Below are positions 35,120 to 47,879 of a DNA stretch of 64,000 nucleotides, piece by piece; position 1 is the stretch's first letter; each line of letters starts with the position of its first letter. The stretch comes from Physella acuta (Eukaryota > Mollusca > Gastropoda > Physidae): NCBI RefSeq assembly GCF_028476545.1, contig NW_026731622.1:82001-146000 (forward strand), given 5' to 3'. The notes under the pieces were generated by a model, which was given only the letters and a program-made list of their open reading frames with translations, searched no databases and was not told the origin of the DNA. The translations under genes and the position numbers were made by a program.

Positions 35120-36676
35120 AAGTAGCCCGCTCCACTAAATTTTAAATAGTGTATTACCTGAGTATTTTAATCAATTTTATAGCAATATATAACCACTCTG
35201 AGATAACGAACCAGGTAAGAATAAGTCCGAACTCATTTCGGGCCCGTAATAATCGTGTTTTACATTTTTTTTTCTTTTTTTTTTGTTATTTTTTTTTTTT
35301 TTAATAAAATCGTGTTTTACAAATGTTTGTATTACGTTTTATGGTTACCGAAAATTGCCAAATAATGTTGGCTGGTCAAAATTATATAAACACGTAAGCT
35401 TGATTTTGCAATGGTTTCTCGCGTTATGTTTATTTTTATGATTTTTTTGTATTTATATTAATAGTTTTGAATACATTCATTTTTATAGCTATAGAATTCT
35501 TTAGTATGCCTCATTTAAATAATAAATAAGAGAATAAATGGCTCTTTAATTTACATAGTACAAAACTATTTAAATGAGCTTTGTGGGCACTTGTGTTTTA
35601 ATGAAGGGCAGTAAGTCATGGAAGTAGTGTGAACGTTTGCCTATCTTTCAAAGCAGAGCTCTTGTAGATTTTATATTTTTCTACGCAACAGTGTGTGTTA
35701 GTTACTGTAGAACAATCACAGCTACAGTAGACCTGTTTGTTTTTTACAAAACTACTATCAAGGTGCACGAAAAACATTATTTATGAAAAGAAAATTCATT
35801 GTTTTTTTGGTCGGAATTGGGCCCCTAAACGTCGTGGGCCCCCCCGCATTGCGGGGTCTGGCGGCACTGTAGTTCCGCCCCTGCTAACAACAAACCCAAC
35901 CACAAACACCAATACCAACAAAAAAAAAAAAAAAACGAAAAAGCAAACGTAAACAAACCAAATCCAAACGCAAAACCAACCAAAAACACAAATACAAACC
36001 CAAAGAAAAAAACACAAACAAAAACGAAAAAAGAAAGAACAAAAACGAACCAAATCAAAACGCAACCACTAACGCAAACCCACCTAAACACAAAGAAAAC
36101 ACTAACGCGAACATAAACGCCCGGGGCGGAATCACCTGTTTTAGCTTAATGAACGACTATAGTACCCCAACTTATTCATAGTCTTTTGCACTCACTTAAA
36201 CGAACGCGCCTGTTTCAATTTGATGAACAATTATAATACTCCAAGCTTATCCGTAAAATACCTACAACATTTGCACTTGATCAATCCCCGCTAATTATGT
36301 AATTATTTTTTTTTCCCAACACCAAAACAAAGTAATTAAAAAGTAAATACTTTTCACAAAATGCAATGGTTTTATAAAGGGAAGTAATTGTGTTTTCCTA
36401 ATTTATCAAAGGGAAGTAAGTGCTATAGGACTAAATAAAGACATGATTAGAATTGTTGTAAAAGATGATATTTTTTTTTAAACTTGTGTTAAATGAACAT
36501 GCCGACAATTATTACTGTAATTTGAAAAATGAAAATGATTTCCCAACACTTTCAATAGTAATTTTTTAACTCATAAATTTAGACAAATGCGCACGCTAAT
36601 TGTCTAACACTTAAATCCATCCAAGACCATCGACAAACATATGCGTTACATACAGAACTGAGCTTTATATATTAGA

Positions 36677-37739
36677 CTAGCCGTCCCGGCCAGGCCCTGC
36701 TCTGGCTTCTGTGAAAAACCTTTCTGTTAAAGACCATTACCTGTGTGTTTAGTAATCATCATAAACCCGGCATTGCCCACCCAAACCACAACCAACCAAA
36801 ACCAAAACAACAAAACGCAAACATAACGCTAACACAATTACAAATACAAACGAAAACAAAAACTTAACAACAAACACAACCACACCCACAAACACCAATA
36901 CAAACACAAAGAAAAAACAAACAAAAAAGCAAACGAAAACAAAAACCTAACAACAAACCCAACCACAAACACCAATACCAACAAAAAAAAAATCAACGAA
37001 AAAAGCAAACGAAAACAAACCAAATCCAAACGCAAAACCAACCAAAAACACAAATACAAACCCAAACAAAAAAAACACAAACAAAAACGAAAAAAGAAAG
37101 AACAAAAACGAACCAAATTAAAACGCAACCACTAACGCAAACCCACCTAAACACAAAGAAAACACTAACGCGAACATAAACGCCCGGGGCGGAATCACCT
37201 GTTTTAGCTTAATGAACGACTATAGTACCCCAACTTATTCACAGTCTTTTGCACTCACTTAAACGAACGCGCCTGTTTCAATTTAATAAACAATTTTAAT
37301 ACTCCAAGCTTATCCGTAAAATACCTACAACATTTGCACTTGATCAATCCCCGCTAATTATGTAATTATTTTTTTTCCCAACACCAAAACAAAGTAATTA
37401 AAAAGTAAATTATTTTCACGGAATGCAACGGGTTTATAAAGGGAAGTAATTGTGTTTTTCCTAATTTATCAAAGGGAAGTAAGTGCTATAGGACTAAATA
37501 AAGACATAATTAGAATTTTTGTAAAAGATGATATTTTTTTAAAAACTTGTGTTTAATGAACATGCCGACAATTATTACTGTAATTTGAAAAATGAAAATT
37601 ATTTCCCAACACTTTCAATGGTAATTTTTTAGCTCATAAATTTAGACAAATGCGCACGATAATTTTCTAACACTTAAATTCGTACAATTCCAAGGACATA
37701 CAAATGCATTACATACAGAACTGAGCTTTATATATTAGA
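36677..37739 (-). mobile_element. Non-autonomous Helitron copy 2
   Basis: About 1063 bp on the minus strand, with 5' TCTAATATATAAAGCTCAG and 3' GGCCGGGACGGCTAG. The base before the 5' end is A (37740) and the base after copy 1 is T, so both copies occupy one A/T target. The interior is a C/A-rich tract (AACAAAAAC and ACAAACACC repeats) followed by AT-rich DNA. No protein is coded. Confidence 0.87.
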
Positions 37740-39240
37740 TTGTCACGTTTGGACCTTATAAATACGAAATTTAAAAATCACCAGTTTAATTCAGGTCTTT
37801 TTTTTTTGCTTAGTTTTGAGATCACTTTCAAATACGGTAGGCCTTCCTGCATTTAAAAAACAAAATCTTTGTTCAAGAAAATCTAAAGTTTCTTAAAAAT
37901 TAATTGGCCAAAATATTCTGACAGCCAAATAAGCTTCTAAATACACCGTAATATCGGTGACATCAAAATCTGGTGTTATTGGTCTAGAAAAAAAAATTGA
38001 AAATAAAACATGGGTAATGAGGTCACCCTAAACCTCTTTTAGGGAAATTAATTTTATAGAATTTAATTTTTGGAAACAAGTTGTTTTTAAAGGTAAGCAA
38101 TTAAGGGGAACAAAATGATGAAAAAAAAAACTAGTGAACATTTCTAGATAACTTTTCGAAAATGCAGAGCCTTCTTTCCCATTTTTGCATTCATTTATTC
38201 CTTAGTTTTATAACATTTCATACGACTATATAAAAAAATGAACTATGATTAAATTAAGCAGGATAGTCTATTGAAATTTGGTCTGAAAATAAATCTAATT
38301 AACTTTAGCGACCGCTCTCTTCGTTTTCAATTTTCTTGCCTCGGCATTTTTTAACTTGTCTTTCTGTTGACTAAAATTTGATTAAAATTCATTTCTTAAA
38401 GGCCATGTATTAATATCCTCTAAATTGAGTTTTTAATCAGTATTTCTAAAATTATTTTTTTTAATTAAAATGTAGTTTAAGACTTTAAAATTGCTGTAAT
38501 GTTTTTAGCGAACGCAAAAAAAAAAGAATAAAAAAAAAGAAAAAGAAAAAAAAGAAAGAAAAAGAAAGAAAAAGAGCACAGGCTGAAATAGCAAAGAGGC
38601 AAATGTAGGCAGCGGTAAATGTGAGATAACATAGGAATGAGAGTGACAAGATGTTATTGGAAAAATTAAAAGACTGCGGAATTTTCTTGCAGAACACCAC
38701 TTTTATATTCTTCTGGTCTACACATTTGGACCGCAATAAATGTGGTCAAAATGGATACAATTCAAATCATGAAGCTCCGACTGTTTCTTAATCCTATTCA
38801 ATTACCTCCCCTAATCCGTGGAATCAGGGAGGTGTAATTGAAACAAGTTATCGCCCCTGGACGGAGGGACGAACTGAGGCGAGGCGGGGATTACTGGGAC
38901 AAGATAACCGTGTCAGGGGGACGTGTTCGGATCACGGGGGGATGAACATGTCCGGTCTACTCACGCGTCTACGTCTGTGTTTATGGCTTCTTACGTCCAA
39001 TTATTTTCTTACGCGCGTGACGAGAGTTCAGAACTAGTCATACACCCGGGGGGGGGGGGGGGGGGGGGGAAGGCTTCGTGGCAGCTTGCTCGTACAAGGA
39101 TTCGTTGCTCGTCCGTTAGCCGTACTCTTCAATTGGTGTAGTTTTTATTAAAGATTTCAATATTTGATTCTTTTTTTCCATTCCAATCTCCCCCCCCCCC
39201 CCCCGACACACACACCAACACCACTAAAAACACAACTAAT
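37740..39240. other. Intergenic, no gene seen
   Basis: AT-rich DNA with an A/G-rich tract at 38515-38577 and a poly-G run at 39048-39071. No exon was supported. Confidence 0.4.
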
Positions 39241-39247
39241 ACGAAAC

Positions 39248-39470
39248 CGCGCGTGGTCGATCGATAGAGCGCACGACTGCTAACCCAAAAGCTTCGAAAG
39301 TCTTGAGTCCGTAGGACTTCATTGAGTTCAAATAGGGAAGCCTAAGCGGTTGGGCATAGAACTGATCACACTACTCTTTACAAGGGTCACAGAATCAGAT
39401 GAACGTTACCTCATTAGCCCTATGGACTGTCTGGTCCCAAAAAGTAGCTTTACTCTGGGTTTTTAAAAAC
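39248..39470 (+). mobile_element. tRNA-derived SINE, full length
   Basis: The head has ATAGAGCGCACGACTGCTAACC and the core GGTTGGGCATAGAAC. The tail has GGGTCACAGAATCAGATGAAC and ATTAGCCCTATGGACTGTC. The B box is weak. Confidence 0.65.
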
Positions 39471-39639
39471 TACCACTAGCATTAGATTTAAACATAATCT
39501 CACGAGATAAACCATCTTTATCGGCATTTCCTACTATATACATTTCTGGACACTGCTCATCGATACCAATTAATTTGCGACATTTGTTGCATTAGAACAG
39601 AATACAAGTAGGCCTATATCACGTGCTTAAGACACATGG

Positions 39640-39960
39640 AATAGATGACGTGAGATGTTCCCATCAGAGTTGGGTAGATTCAGGGACGTAGTTTACTGAC
39701 GTGAGATGTTCCCATCAGAGTTGGGTAGATTCAACGACGTAGTTTACTGACGTGAGATGTTCCCATTAGAGTTGGGTAGATTCAGGGACGTAGTTTACTG
39801 ACGTGAGATGTTCCCATCAGAGTTGGGTAGATTCAGGGACGTAGTTTACTGACGTGAGATGTTCCCATCAGAGTTGGGTAGATTCAGGGACATCCTACTT
39901 ACAGACTCGAGCCTGAAATCCGAACCTACGACTTGCAACTTAAGACTGATAGCGTTGATA
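39640..39960 (-). repeat. 51-bp tandem repeat grown inside a SINE
   Basis: About five copies of TGACGTGAGATGTTCCCATC, AGAGTTGGGTAGATTCAGGG, ACGTAGTTTAC. The GTTGGGTAGATTCAGGGAC part is the reversed SINE core. The end of the last copy continues into a SINE head in reverse (GAGCCTGAAATCCGAACC). Local duplication of an inserted SINE explains it. Confidence 0.75.
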
Positions 39961-40116
39961 AAATGCGGAAACTGTGAAACAAAAAGGCAATGGATTCTGA
40001 TCATCAAAGTTAATTAACTTCTTAATGATTTATTTTTAATTAGAGGGTCTTGGTTGATCCTAAAATCAGATGCATATTTCAGGAATTGACTACGTAATTT
40101 GTGATTCTAGTTGACA

Positions 40117-40141
40117 GAGAGAGAGAGAGAGAGAGAGAGAT
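40117..40141. repeat. (GA)n microsatellite
   Basis: Twelve to thirteen GA units. Confidence 0.9.
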
Positions 40142-40924
40142 AGTTTATATATGGCATTCTTCAGGAAAAAAAAAGGAAGGGGGTGGAAGGGTGGGGGGGG
40201 GGCAGAGCACGTCATCCGCCCACTCGGTGAAAAAGGAAAATTATTTATCATTTATATAGACAATAAATACTTTGAGCTGTGTCCGGAAGTTTCAAATGCA
40301 CCCGCAGGGAAAAATGTCTGTAACACTGATAACATAAGATGGACAACATGGTCTGTGATTATAGAAAACTCAAAAATACATAGGACTAAAGACCGCGACA
40401 CAATGGATCCTGCACATACAGTAAAAAATCCGACCATAAAAGCACTATAAAAGCATCACAACAATACCCTTCACATCTATTATTTCTGATTGGTATGACG
40501 AAACATCTGTGGGTTTTTTAAATGAATAAACAACTAAAAATCTTTGGTTACATCATCATTTTATGTAATGATCAAATTGTTCAAAAATAAGAAAGCCTAA
40601 ATCACCTTCAAACTTTTACTATGACGGGCATAAAGGCAAATTAAAGCTCCAGAATTGTAAAGATATAACCTTATTTTTTAAGACACATTCACATCTTACT
40701 TTCCACCCCCTCTCCATTCAAAGACATCTTTATCCGACGCATCTTGCATCTTTTTCCAAGAAAAAAAAAGATCAGCTTTTGGAGTGGGTTGGGGAATCTT
40801 TGATGACCCTCTAGTGTCATCATGACATGATATGTGTGTACATGGCTCAACCATTGAATATTCAACATACACTGATCAAAGTTTTACAACAAACAACATA
40901 CAACACCGATGTTCTATACACACA

Positions 40925-41049
<125 letters not shown>

Positions 41050-41167
41050 TTATATGTAATCTAAAAAACTTTAACAAAGTAAGACGATAGTAGCCCTACA
41101 TATTATTTGATTTAATGTTTTTAAATGTCAATTTATATCTTGGTGTTTAGGGTGAATTAAGGGGGCA

Positions 41168-41171
<4 letters not shown>

Positions 41172-41228
<57 letters not shown>

Positions 41229-42467
41229 CTTTATTTATACATAAACATTTACAAAACGTCTAAAATACCTATTTACCCTGGTTTCTCTTTCAGAAACCGA
41301 CGAGTGACTTCGAGGAGCGAGTCCTCACATGGTGTACCTTTGTATGCTCCTTCATGCCCTCTAATGGGAGGGATACGGTACAATCTCGGCAGTCATACAG
41401 TGTTACTTCTTGATGATTTTCTGCAAAGTGCGCGTATATGTCTGTGTGGTACCCTTTGTCTACACAAAGATCACACCGTAAGAATCTATAGTGCATTCTA
41501 TGTTCGTGCTTTTCCGTTTCCTCAGCTGTTCTATTTTGTTCTGGGCAGAACCTACAGCGTTTGTTGTCATGAGTAAATTTTTTACTTTTTATTATTTTTT
41601 TCTCCTCTGTGGGGCTATCTTCCTTCTTCCTTTTGAAGCTTGCAAGAGTGGTGTCCATGTCTGAGAAAAAGAACGGAGCGTTCAATGTTAGAGCTCTTGA
41701 CGTAGCTGGTTTGTCTGACTTCGACCTTGCTGCAGTTGCTTGTTTGCTTGGTGTTGATGGTGTACTTGCCGGCCTGGATGGGTTGATAGGTTTTTTGATC
41801 GTTGCTTGTTGTTTGCTTGGTGATGGTGTTGTCTGGGCGGGTAGTGCTTCTAGCTGGCTGCTTGTTGTTGGAGGTGGCTTGGCGATTGGAGTTATTTGCT
41901 GTCTGCTTGGTGTTGTTGCTGGTTGGTCGGGTGGCGCTGGTTGTTGTGCTGGGGGCTGTTTTTTGGGCGGTGTTTTCGGGTTCGGTGCTGCGTCTTCGGT
42001 TGAGGAGTGTTGCTGATTACTTGGCATGGGGCCTTGTAGAGCAGATGGAGCTGTAGATTGTGCTGGTATTTGATCATTAGGCGTTGATTCTAGGTTGAGA
42101 GTTTGACAGCGGTTGGTCCAGTGTGAAGTTGACGAGCAGGTTTGGCAGGCTTGTTTTCTGTCGTTGATGGCTATTAGGATGTTGTGTGACTTGTTTCTGT
42201 AGTTTAATTGGATGTAGTGGGGGATGTTTGCTGGATTGTCAGTGTGTATGGAGAAGCTACGGTTGGTGGTGAGAGGGATTGTGTATATGGAAGGTTCTTT
42301 GTTACTGTAGGGTTGTAGTGCTTTAATGAGTGTGCGATCGCTTAGTGTAGGTGGGACCCACCTAAGGGTTCCGTTGACTCTGTTCTTTTCGTGTAAAGTG
42401 AAGAATAGTGTGTAGGGACCGTGTGTTTTGTGTGTGTTGTGTAGGGTGGTGACGTCGAAGGCATTTG
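41172..42467 (-). mobile_element. Polyadenylated retro-insertion (LINE ORF1-like), 5' truncated
   Basis: On the minus strand the insertion ends in AATAAAGTAT followed by a ~55-base poly-A (the T run at 41172-41225). It is flanked by a 12-bp duplication AGGGGGCAGTAT at 41160-41171 and 42468-42479. These are hallmarks of target-primed reverse transcription. The body encodes one ORF and no reverse transcriptase, so it is an ORF1-only element or a retrocopy of a host mRNA. The open frame and intact tail suggest a young insertion. Confidence 0.85.
41290..42465 (-). CDS. CCHC plus C2H2 finger protein of the retro-insertion (N-terminus missing)
   Basis: The frame is open from the truncated 5' end for 391 codons to a stop at 41290. 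An internal Met lies at 42027. A zinc knuckle CQTCSSTSHWTNRC is followed by a Pro/Gln/Thr-rich linker and three C2H2-like fingers: CRFC...HEHRMH, CDLC...HFAENH and CRDC...HTKVHH. A CCHC knuckle downstream of an N-terminal domain is typical of LINE ORF1 or gag-like proteins. C2H2 fingers on such a protein are less usual. Nucleic-acid binding is likely, and any further function is unknown. The frame has no internal stop despite the 5' truncation. Confidence 0.65.
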   Translation of the reverse strand, partial: NAFDVTTLHNTHKTHGPYTLFFTLHEKNRVNGTLRWVPPTLSDRTLIKALQPYSNKEPSIYTIPLTTNRSFSIHTDNPANIPHYIQLNYRNKSHNILIAINDRKQACQTCSSTSHWTNRCQTLNLESTPNDQIPAQSTAPSALQGPMPSNQQHSSTEDAAPNPKTPPKKQPPAQQPAPPDQPATTPSRQQITPIAKPPPTTSSQLEALPAQTTPSPSKQQATIKKPINPSRPASTPSTPSKQATAARSKSDKPATSRALTLNAPFFFSDMDTTLASFKRKKEDSPTEEKKIIKSKKFTHDNKRCRFCPEQNRTAEETEKHEHRMHYRFLRCDLCVDKGYHTDIYAHFAENHQEVTLYDCRDCTVSLPLEGMKEHTKVHHVRTRSSKSLVGF

Positions 42468-42809
42468 AGGGGGCAGTATCACCCAGACAATAGAAAATTT
42501 ACGAAGGATTATTCCTCGGCAATATCAGTAGTAAGCAAAGTGCTGAAGGATAGTTTAAGCCAAATTTTAAGCAATTTACTTATGGTTTCGGAAAATTATT
42601 TACAAACAAATTAGAAATGCAATAAAATATTAACATATCATGTTTTAGAGAAATTGTTGCCATTTATTTACCTAAAAAATTATATGCTTTCTTATAACTG
42701 ACAATTTGTTACTACCACTGTAAAAATGCGACATAAGTATGTCTAATAGCTATTTTTTGGTGAATATTTTTGTTACTCCCCCTTAGTCTGGGTAATACGG
42801 CCCCTTTAA

Positions 42810-43170
42810 ATTTACTTGTTATAAAGTTGTCTAAAAAACAACTTTTGTACATGGTACAAATGATTCCTATTTAGATAGATCGCTGCTAACATAAATCTAG
42901 TGGCAGTGATATTACTTTAACCCTATCATAAAGCAAGTTTTGATCCATAATTTTATATGTAGGCCTATTTCCCTCCATAACTAAGTTTATTCATAACTTG
43001 AATAATGAAATCAAGTGGCGACGACGGGTGGGGACGGGGGGTATTGTGGGAGCAAGGTTGGGGTAGGGGATGTTTCAATGAGCGCGGTCATGGCACCAAT
43101 AAAATGGCAACTCTGTGAGGCCGCCTGCTAACCCCGCCATCCCTTCCCACACACTTCCCACCTTGCTTAC
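42810..43170. other. Intergenic, no gene seen
   Basis: AT-rich DNA that becomes GC-richer toward the candidate promoter at 43180. Confidence 0.4.
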
Positions 43171-43215
43171 GGAGCTAGCTATAAAGCCTTCATCGGCCAA
43201 CTCGGGGTGCATTTT
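43170..43215 (+). promoter_or_regulatory. Candidate TATA promoter (achatin gene?)
   Basis: TATAAAG at 43180-43186 lies in a GC-rich island of otherwise AT-rich DNA. About 31 bases downstream is an initiator-like GCATTTTC (A at 43211). The next gene on this strand is the achatin precursor. Confidence 0.4.
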
Positions 43216-43277
43216 CGATCCACAGTTTCGTACGACTCGCGGCAGTGACGTGGGACTGCCTTTGCTGGCTGAGGCGG
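43211..43277 (+). other. Candidate 5'UTR exon of the achatin gene
   Basis: A GC-rich, ATG-poor leader ends GAGGCGG|GTGAGTT, a strong donor. The coding exon at 49975 begins after a good acceptor and needs an upstream leader, which implies a ~6.7-kb intron. A short 5' exon and a distant coding exon are common in neuropeptide genes. The link is inference. Confidence 0.4.
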
Positions 43278-43876
43278 GTGAGTTCTTATAATGTATCTTG
43301 TTTGAGTTCTTCTTCTTGTTTGAGTTATTCCTCTTGTTTCAGTTTTTCCTCTTGTTTCTTATAATTGTAAATTTGTAATCCTAATATAAAAAAAGCCCAC
43401 GTGCGCAATTCTTTCTCTGTCTGTCGTACTTTGTCCGAAGCTATGAGATCAAAACCTATTGTATGTGTAGACCTTGAAAATGCGTACTTTGATAAAAAAA
43501 ATATGCTGCTAATATAGGCTATATAAACTTAATTTTATTGATAGAGAATAATAAAATAAAGACATGTGCAAAAGTAAAAAATCAATTTGACTATGCATTA
43601 CTTAAAGTCAGATTTTGTTGAATACTTACTCTTCAGCGAACTTTTTATTTTTAATAGCAAATTCAATAAATTGAACAAACTCAAAGAGCCTGAACATAAT
43701 TTTATTTCAAGCTATGTGCATTTACTTTTGAGCACTTGACTTTAAAAAAAATTGACTTACTAATTAGTTCTAATCTTTTCTTTTGTTTTCAAATGAACTT
43801 GGCTTGTTGGAACAATTGATCGGGCTTGTATCTAGGGATGTTTGAGCTCCCCCAGCTAGCACAAAAAAAAAAAACA

Positions 43877-44083
43877 GAACCCTGCGTGGTCTAATGGTAG
43901 AGCGTATGAACGCTGACTCGACATTTTCAAGTTCGAACCTCGGGTTCGAGTCCACACAGGTCTGACCTACGATAGGAAAAGTAAGGGCGGCTGAGCATCT
44001 TGCTGCACTCACTATTAGTTTACATGCCGAGCCCTCAGCTCTACTTTCACATTCGCATTGGCCGCCACGTTTGAAAGTGTAAC
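43877..44083 (+). mobile_element. tRNA-derived SINE, full length, strong A and B boxes
   Basis: Head CTGCGTGGTCTAATGGTAGAGC, then TTCAAGTTCGAACCTCGG with the B box. The core AAGTAAGGGCGGCTGAGCAT and TACATGCCGAG follow. The 3' tail is diverged. It is the best head in the window for defining the family. Confidence 0.72.
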
Positions 44084-44109
44084 TTTATTAAACATGTTTG
44101 AAATTATAA

Positions 44110-44252
44110 GACATGAAATAAGAAATATGATGCTTATCTCTGTTAGAACCTTGTACGTAGTTTAGTTTTAATTTTGACCAGCATGAAATAAAAAATATGA
44201 TGCTTATCTCTGTTGGAATCTTGTACGTAGTTTAGTTTTAATTTTGACCAAA
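44110..44252 (+). repeat. Tandem duplication of ~67 bp
   Basis: Two copies of GAAATA-GAAATATGATGC, TTATCTCTGTTAGAACC and TTGTACGTAGTTTAGTTTTA differ at a few sites. Confidence 0.85.
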
Positions 44253-44759
44253 CTTTTGCTGCTTGAATGGAAATGAAATCTATATATATAATTCTCTTCT
44301 GGAAGCCGTTAGAAAACAAGCTGCAAGCGCCTCCTTGCAGTCCCCTCTCTTTCTCTCTATCACTATCACTACCACCCCCACCCCACCCCCACATTGTCCG
44401 GTGAGCTGTGGTCACGCTAAATGTTTACAAAGCTAAATGTTTACAAATCGTAGAGCCGGGTTTCTATTAGGGGCAGATAATTTAGTTCGATTTTAAACTT
44501 ACAGGAAGTAACTAAGAAATAACTAAGAGGAGGATGCTTTCACGGGGGGGGGGGGGGGGGGGGGGGTGTAGGGTCGGGGTTATGGGAAAGGGGGGGGGTT
44601 AGTGTTTTAAAGTAAATATTTTCAGTGGCAGCATTGGTACTGTCGAATTCACAAATTATGAATTACTGAAAAGTAGAAAATAATACAACTAAATAGCGGC
44701 GTATGATACGCTGCTCGTGAAATAATAATACAGAGACTGGTTGCTAGGGAGACGCTCGT

Positions 44760-45050
44760 CAACCTGGCTGGGTTGGCGAGTGACCCCTACTACTGCCGGC
44801 AACCCGAGGGGTTGTTGAGTGGCCCTTAACTGTCGGCAACCCGCGAAGTCTGTGAGTAACCCATTCTGTCATTATATTGTTGTGTATTGAGTGACCCATT
44901 GCTACTGTCGTTATATTTTTGGGTATTGAGTGACCCTTAATTGTCGGTAACTCGCTGGGTTGTCGAGTGACCCATTCTGTCATTATATTATTGTGTATTG
45001 AGTGACCCATTGCTACTGTCATTATATTTTTGTGTATTGAGTGACCCGTG
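44760..45050. repeat. Degenerate minisatellite (GAGTGACCC type)
   Basis: Alternating GAGTGACCCATTCTGTCATT, ATATTGTTGTGTATT and GAGTGACCCTTAATTGTCGG units make a ~120-bp higher-order repeat of about two and a half copies. Confidence 0.75.
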
Positions 45051-45401
45051 CTGCCCGGTGCCTCACGTGAGCACGTGACCCTAGAACCCCCTCGTTTTGT
45101 TGCATAACATTCCTCGGTTGAATGATTTTAAGAATCTCTCGTTAATTAAAAATTATTTCGAGAAAAAAATATTTTCAAATCTTTAAATTTATATTGCAAT
45201 AAAATACCTCTTTTGTGCCAAACTAAATCCTAGATGAACATCTAAGCCATAATTTCATCTAACATCTAACCTAACATTTATTGAAACATCTGTCCTTTCA
45301 TCTAATAGAATAACGAGCCCATCAATTAACCTCAGTGGCGTCGCTAGGTCGGGTGTCACCAAGTGCGGCACCTCGTGGTGTTACCGCCCCCCCCCCCAAA
45401 G

Positions 45402-45403
<2 letters not shown>

Positions 45404-45446
<43 letters not shown>
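45404..45446. repeat. (TA)n microsatellite
   Basis: A TA tract beside a C run and a (TG)n run. Confidence 0.9.
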
Positions 45447-45453
<7 letters not shown>

Positions 45454-46976
45454 GTGTGTGTGTGTGTTTGCGTCTCCCTACATAGGCCTATAATTTTAAC
45501 ATATGCCGCATACGCGTACATTTATGTGCATAAGCTTTAATAACGACAGACTTAATAGTACTAATGTTTATCTATAGTATGTTATTAATACAGTTGGATG
45601 TAGCATTGTTTTCTCTATAGTTAACTTGGTTACGTCATGGTGTCACCCTCTTGTATTATTTTTCGATTTGTAATATAAAGACTATTTAACTTGAGTTTTT
45701 CATTAATGGAACTGGCTAAAAAAGCATTTTTCTTCTGTACATTTTGCAATTTTTTTGCCATTGTGTCAACCCCCCCCCCCCTAAATGGTGACACCCGATG
45801 CAGTACGCAACCCCCCCCCCCCGCCCCACCCTCTCTACGCTTCAAATTAAACTTACACTAACATTACGTCTAACCCAACAACTAACATGACATCTAACCT
45901 AACATCCAATCTGACATTTCACTTGACATCTAATTTGACATCTAAGCTAATTATTAACCTAAGATATAACCTAACCTCAAAACTAACATCTTATGAAACA
46001 TCGAAACTTGCAATAAACCTCATATTTAACTTCACACTCAGTCAAATAACTAACTAAAAACCCCAAGACACTAAATTGAAATAAACCTATTTACTTTTTT
46101 GTGAACGTATATGTGTGTGCGGCATTGGATAAGATATTAAAATATAATACATTTTGATTTTTTTAAATGCTATACAAAATTATATTTTAAAAAATACTGA
46201 CTTAAAATATTGCGCTGCAAAATTTATATTAGCTATTGATTAATCTGTAAAATGTCAAAACAAATCCAGAAATTTTTGAATCATCTTCCGTTTTCTTAAA
46301 GTTTCCTTTAAGAAAACTAATCATCAAAAGAAAATTACGACAGCACTATTCAAACGTATTCTCAAGATTTTCTTCAGGTGACTAGTTGAAACAAGTAGTT
46401 TTTGCCAAAATAATGATTTTTTTTCAAATTAACTTTGTATACAGCAGTCTTGTGCAGCTTATACAGACTTAAGTTGTTGGTGGAGGGTGGGTGGGTGGGG
46501 GGGGGGTGGAAGTCAAGCAGTGACGTCAGAGTAGGTCACGTCATTTCAAACATTCTCTAGGATCGTGTACGTAGACATTCACAACCTGATGTCGGCTTGT
46601 AAGTGCTACATCCGTAGCTGTCAGTGACAAGGACATGTTAACAAAGACTCGTCAACATTCTGACGGAGTCACTGTAGAATAATAATTGAACACTCCGTTT
46701 GAACATTTCATTAAGTGAATGACGACACTTTGTTCATGAACAAACAAAACACTGATTAAAGTAGGAATTATAAAAAAATATTACTTAGGGCATAATATTG
46801 GCATAAACCTTCATTTAATGCATGTTGAAAACATAATAGAAAATGTCAGAATATGACAACAACTGTTCGACGCTCAGCAAATGCCAGTTTCTACATAACC
46901 CCGAGATATAATCGACGATGCGCTAGTATTGTCTTATTCATACTTTGATTACACGTACACTTACACGTACACTTAC

Positions 46977-47081
<105 letters not shown>

Positions 47082-47879
47082 CCCATTTTAACCTCCCTAT
47101 GTCACCCCAAAGGTAAGGGGGAAAGACTTTATTAGACGGTGGGAAGGTAGGGAGTGGTTGTGAGGAAAAAAACAATAGTGGATATATGATTAAACGACCG
47201 CCTTATTAAACACAGATACATTGTTTGGTAAAAAAAATATAGTTTTGCTTTATTTTGAAGCGTACACTTCTTTAATTATTAAATAAAGTAAATTACTTTA
47301 TCATCTCGGTTGGCATTGTTTTAAAATAAATCATTTGTAAAAAGAGTGTGTGACGTCAGACAAATTGTTTCCCTTTGTATGCAGATTGATTCTTACTTGA
47401 AATCTCTCAAATCCCCAGGAGCATCGATTGTCTCCCCTCTCGCATAGTTCGATGCATGGGTTATCTCTGAACTGCTGCAACGTAGTTTTTTATTTTCGTA
47501 TTTTTTAAACTTTAAAAAATATTTTTGTTTTGTTTTTGTCTTTTACGTAGGAAACAAAGCGGCCCTTAATAGAAACTTCGCTGTTGCTTTTTATAGACTG
47601 GAGAAGGAAACGCTATTTTCATTGCACAAAGAAAGTACAAATAATTAATTGGCAATTAACCCTTTAAAGATGTTGGATTAATTACGGGATTGAAGGAAAA
47701 ACTTTATGAGTATTTTTTTTGGAAACATTAAAGAGAAGGGCTGTAGGTTTATTGAGAGTAGGAGAGGGAGAGGATGTGGGAGAGGAGATTGAATTTGGAG
47801 AAATAGGAGGGGGTAGGGTCTGTAGGTAGGGAAAACATTATTTGACGCAACTTTTTTTCATAGGTTGTACTTCGGCAAT

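Larger units (their letters stand above)
41161..42805. mobile_element. piggyBac-like MITE, split by a retro-insertion
   Basis: Left end GGGGGCAGTATCACCCAGAC, continuous once the insertion is ignored, pairs with right end GTCTGGGTAATACGGCCCCT as an inverted repeat (about 16 of 20). TTAA flanks both sides (41157-41160 and 42806-42809), the piggyBac target. Without the 41172-42467 insertion and one copy of its target duplication the element is about 340 bp and has no transposase. Confidence 0.75.

Noticed and set aside
41609-42016. Plus-strand frame of 135 codons in the retro-insertion
   Set aside because: Opposite strand to the poly-A and zinc-finger frame; Gly/Val-rich antisense product of Pro/Thr/Gln codons.
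43877-43960. Functional tRNA gene
   Set aside because: A and B boxes are present, but the acceptor and anticodon stems do not pair and a SINE body follows.
45333-45845. A further hAT element beginning CAGTGGCGTCGCTAGG
   Set aside because: The left end looks typical, but I found no matching right end or target duplication, so it may be a fragment only.
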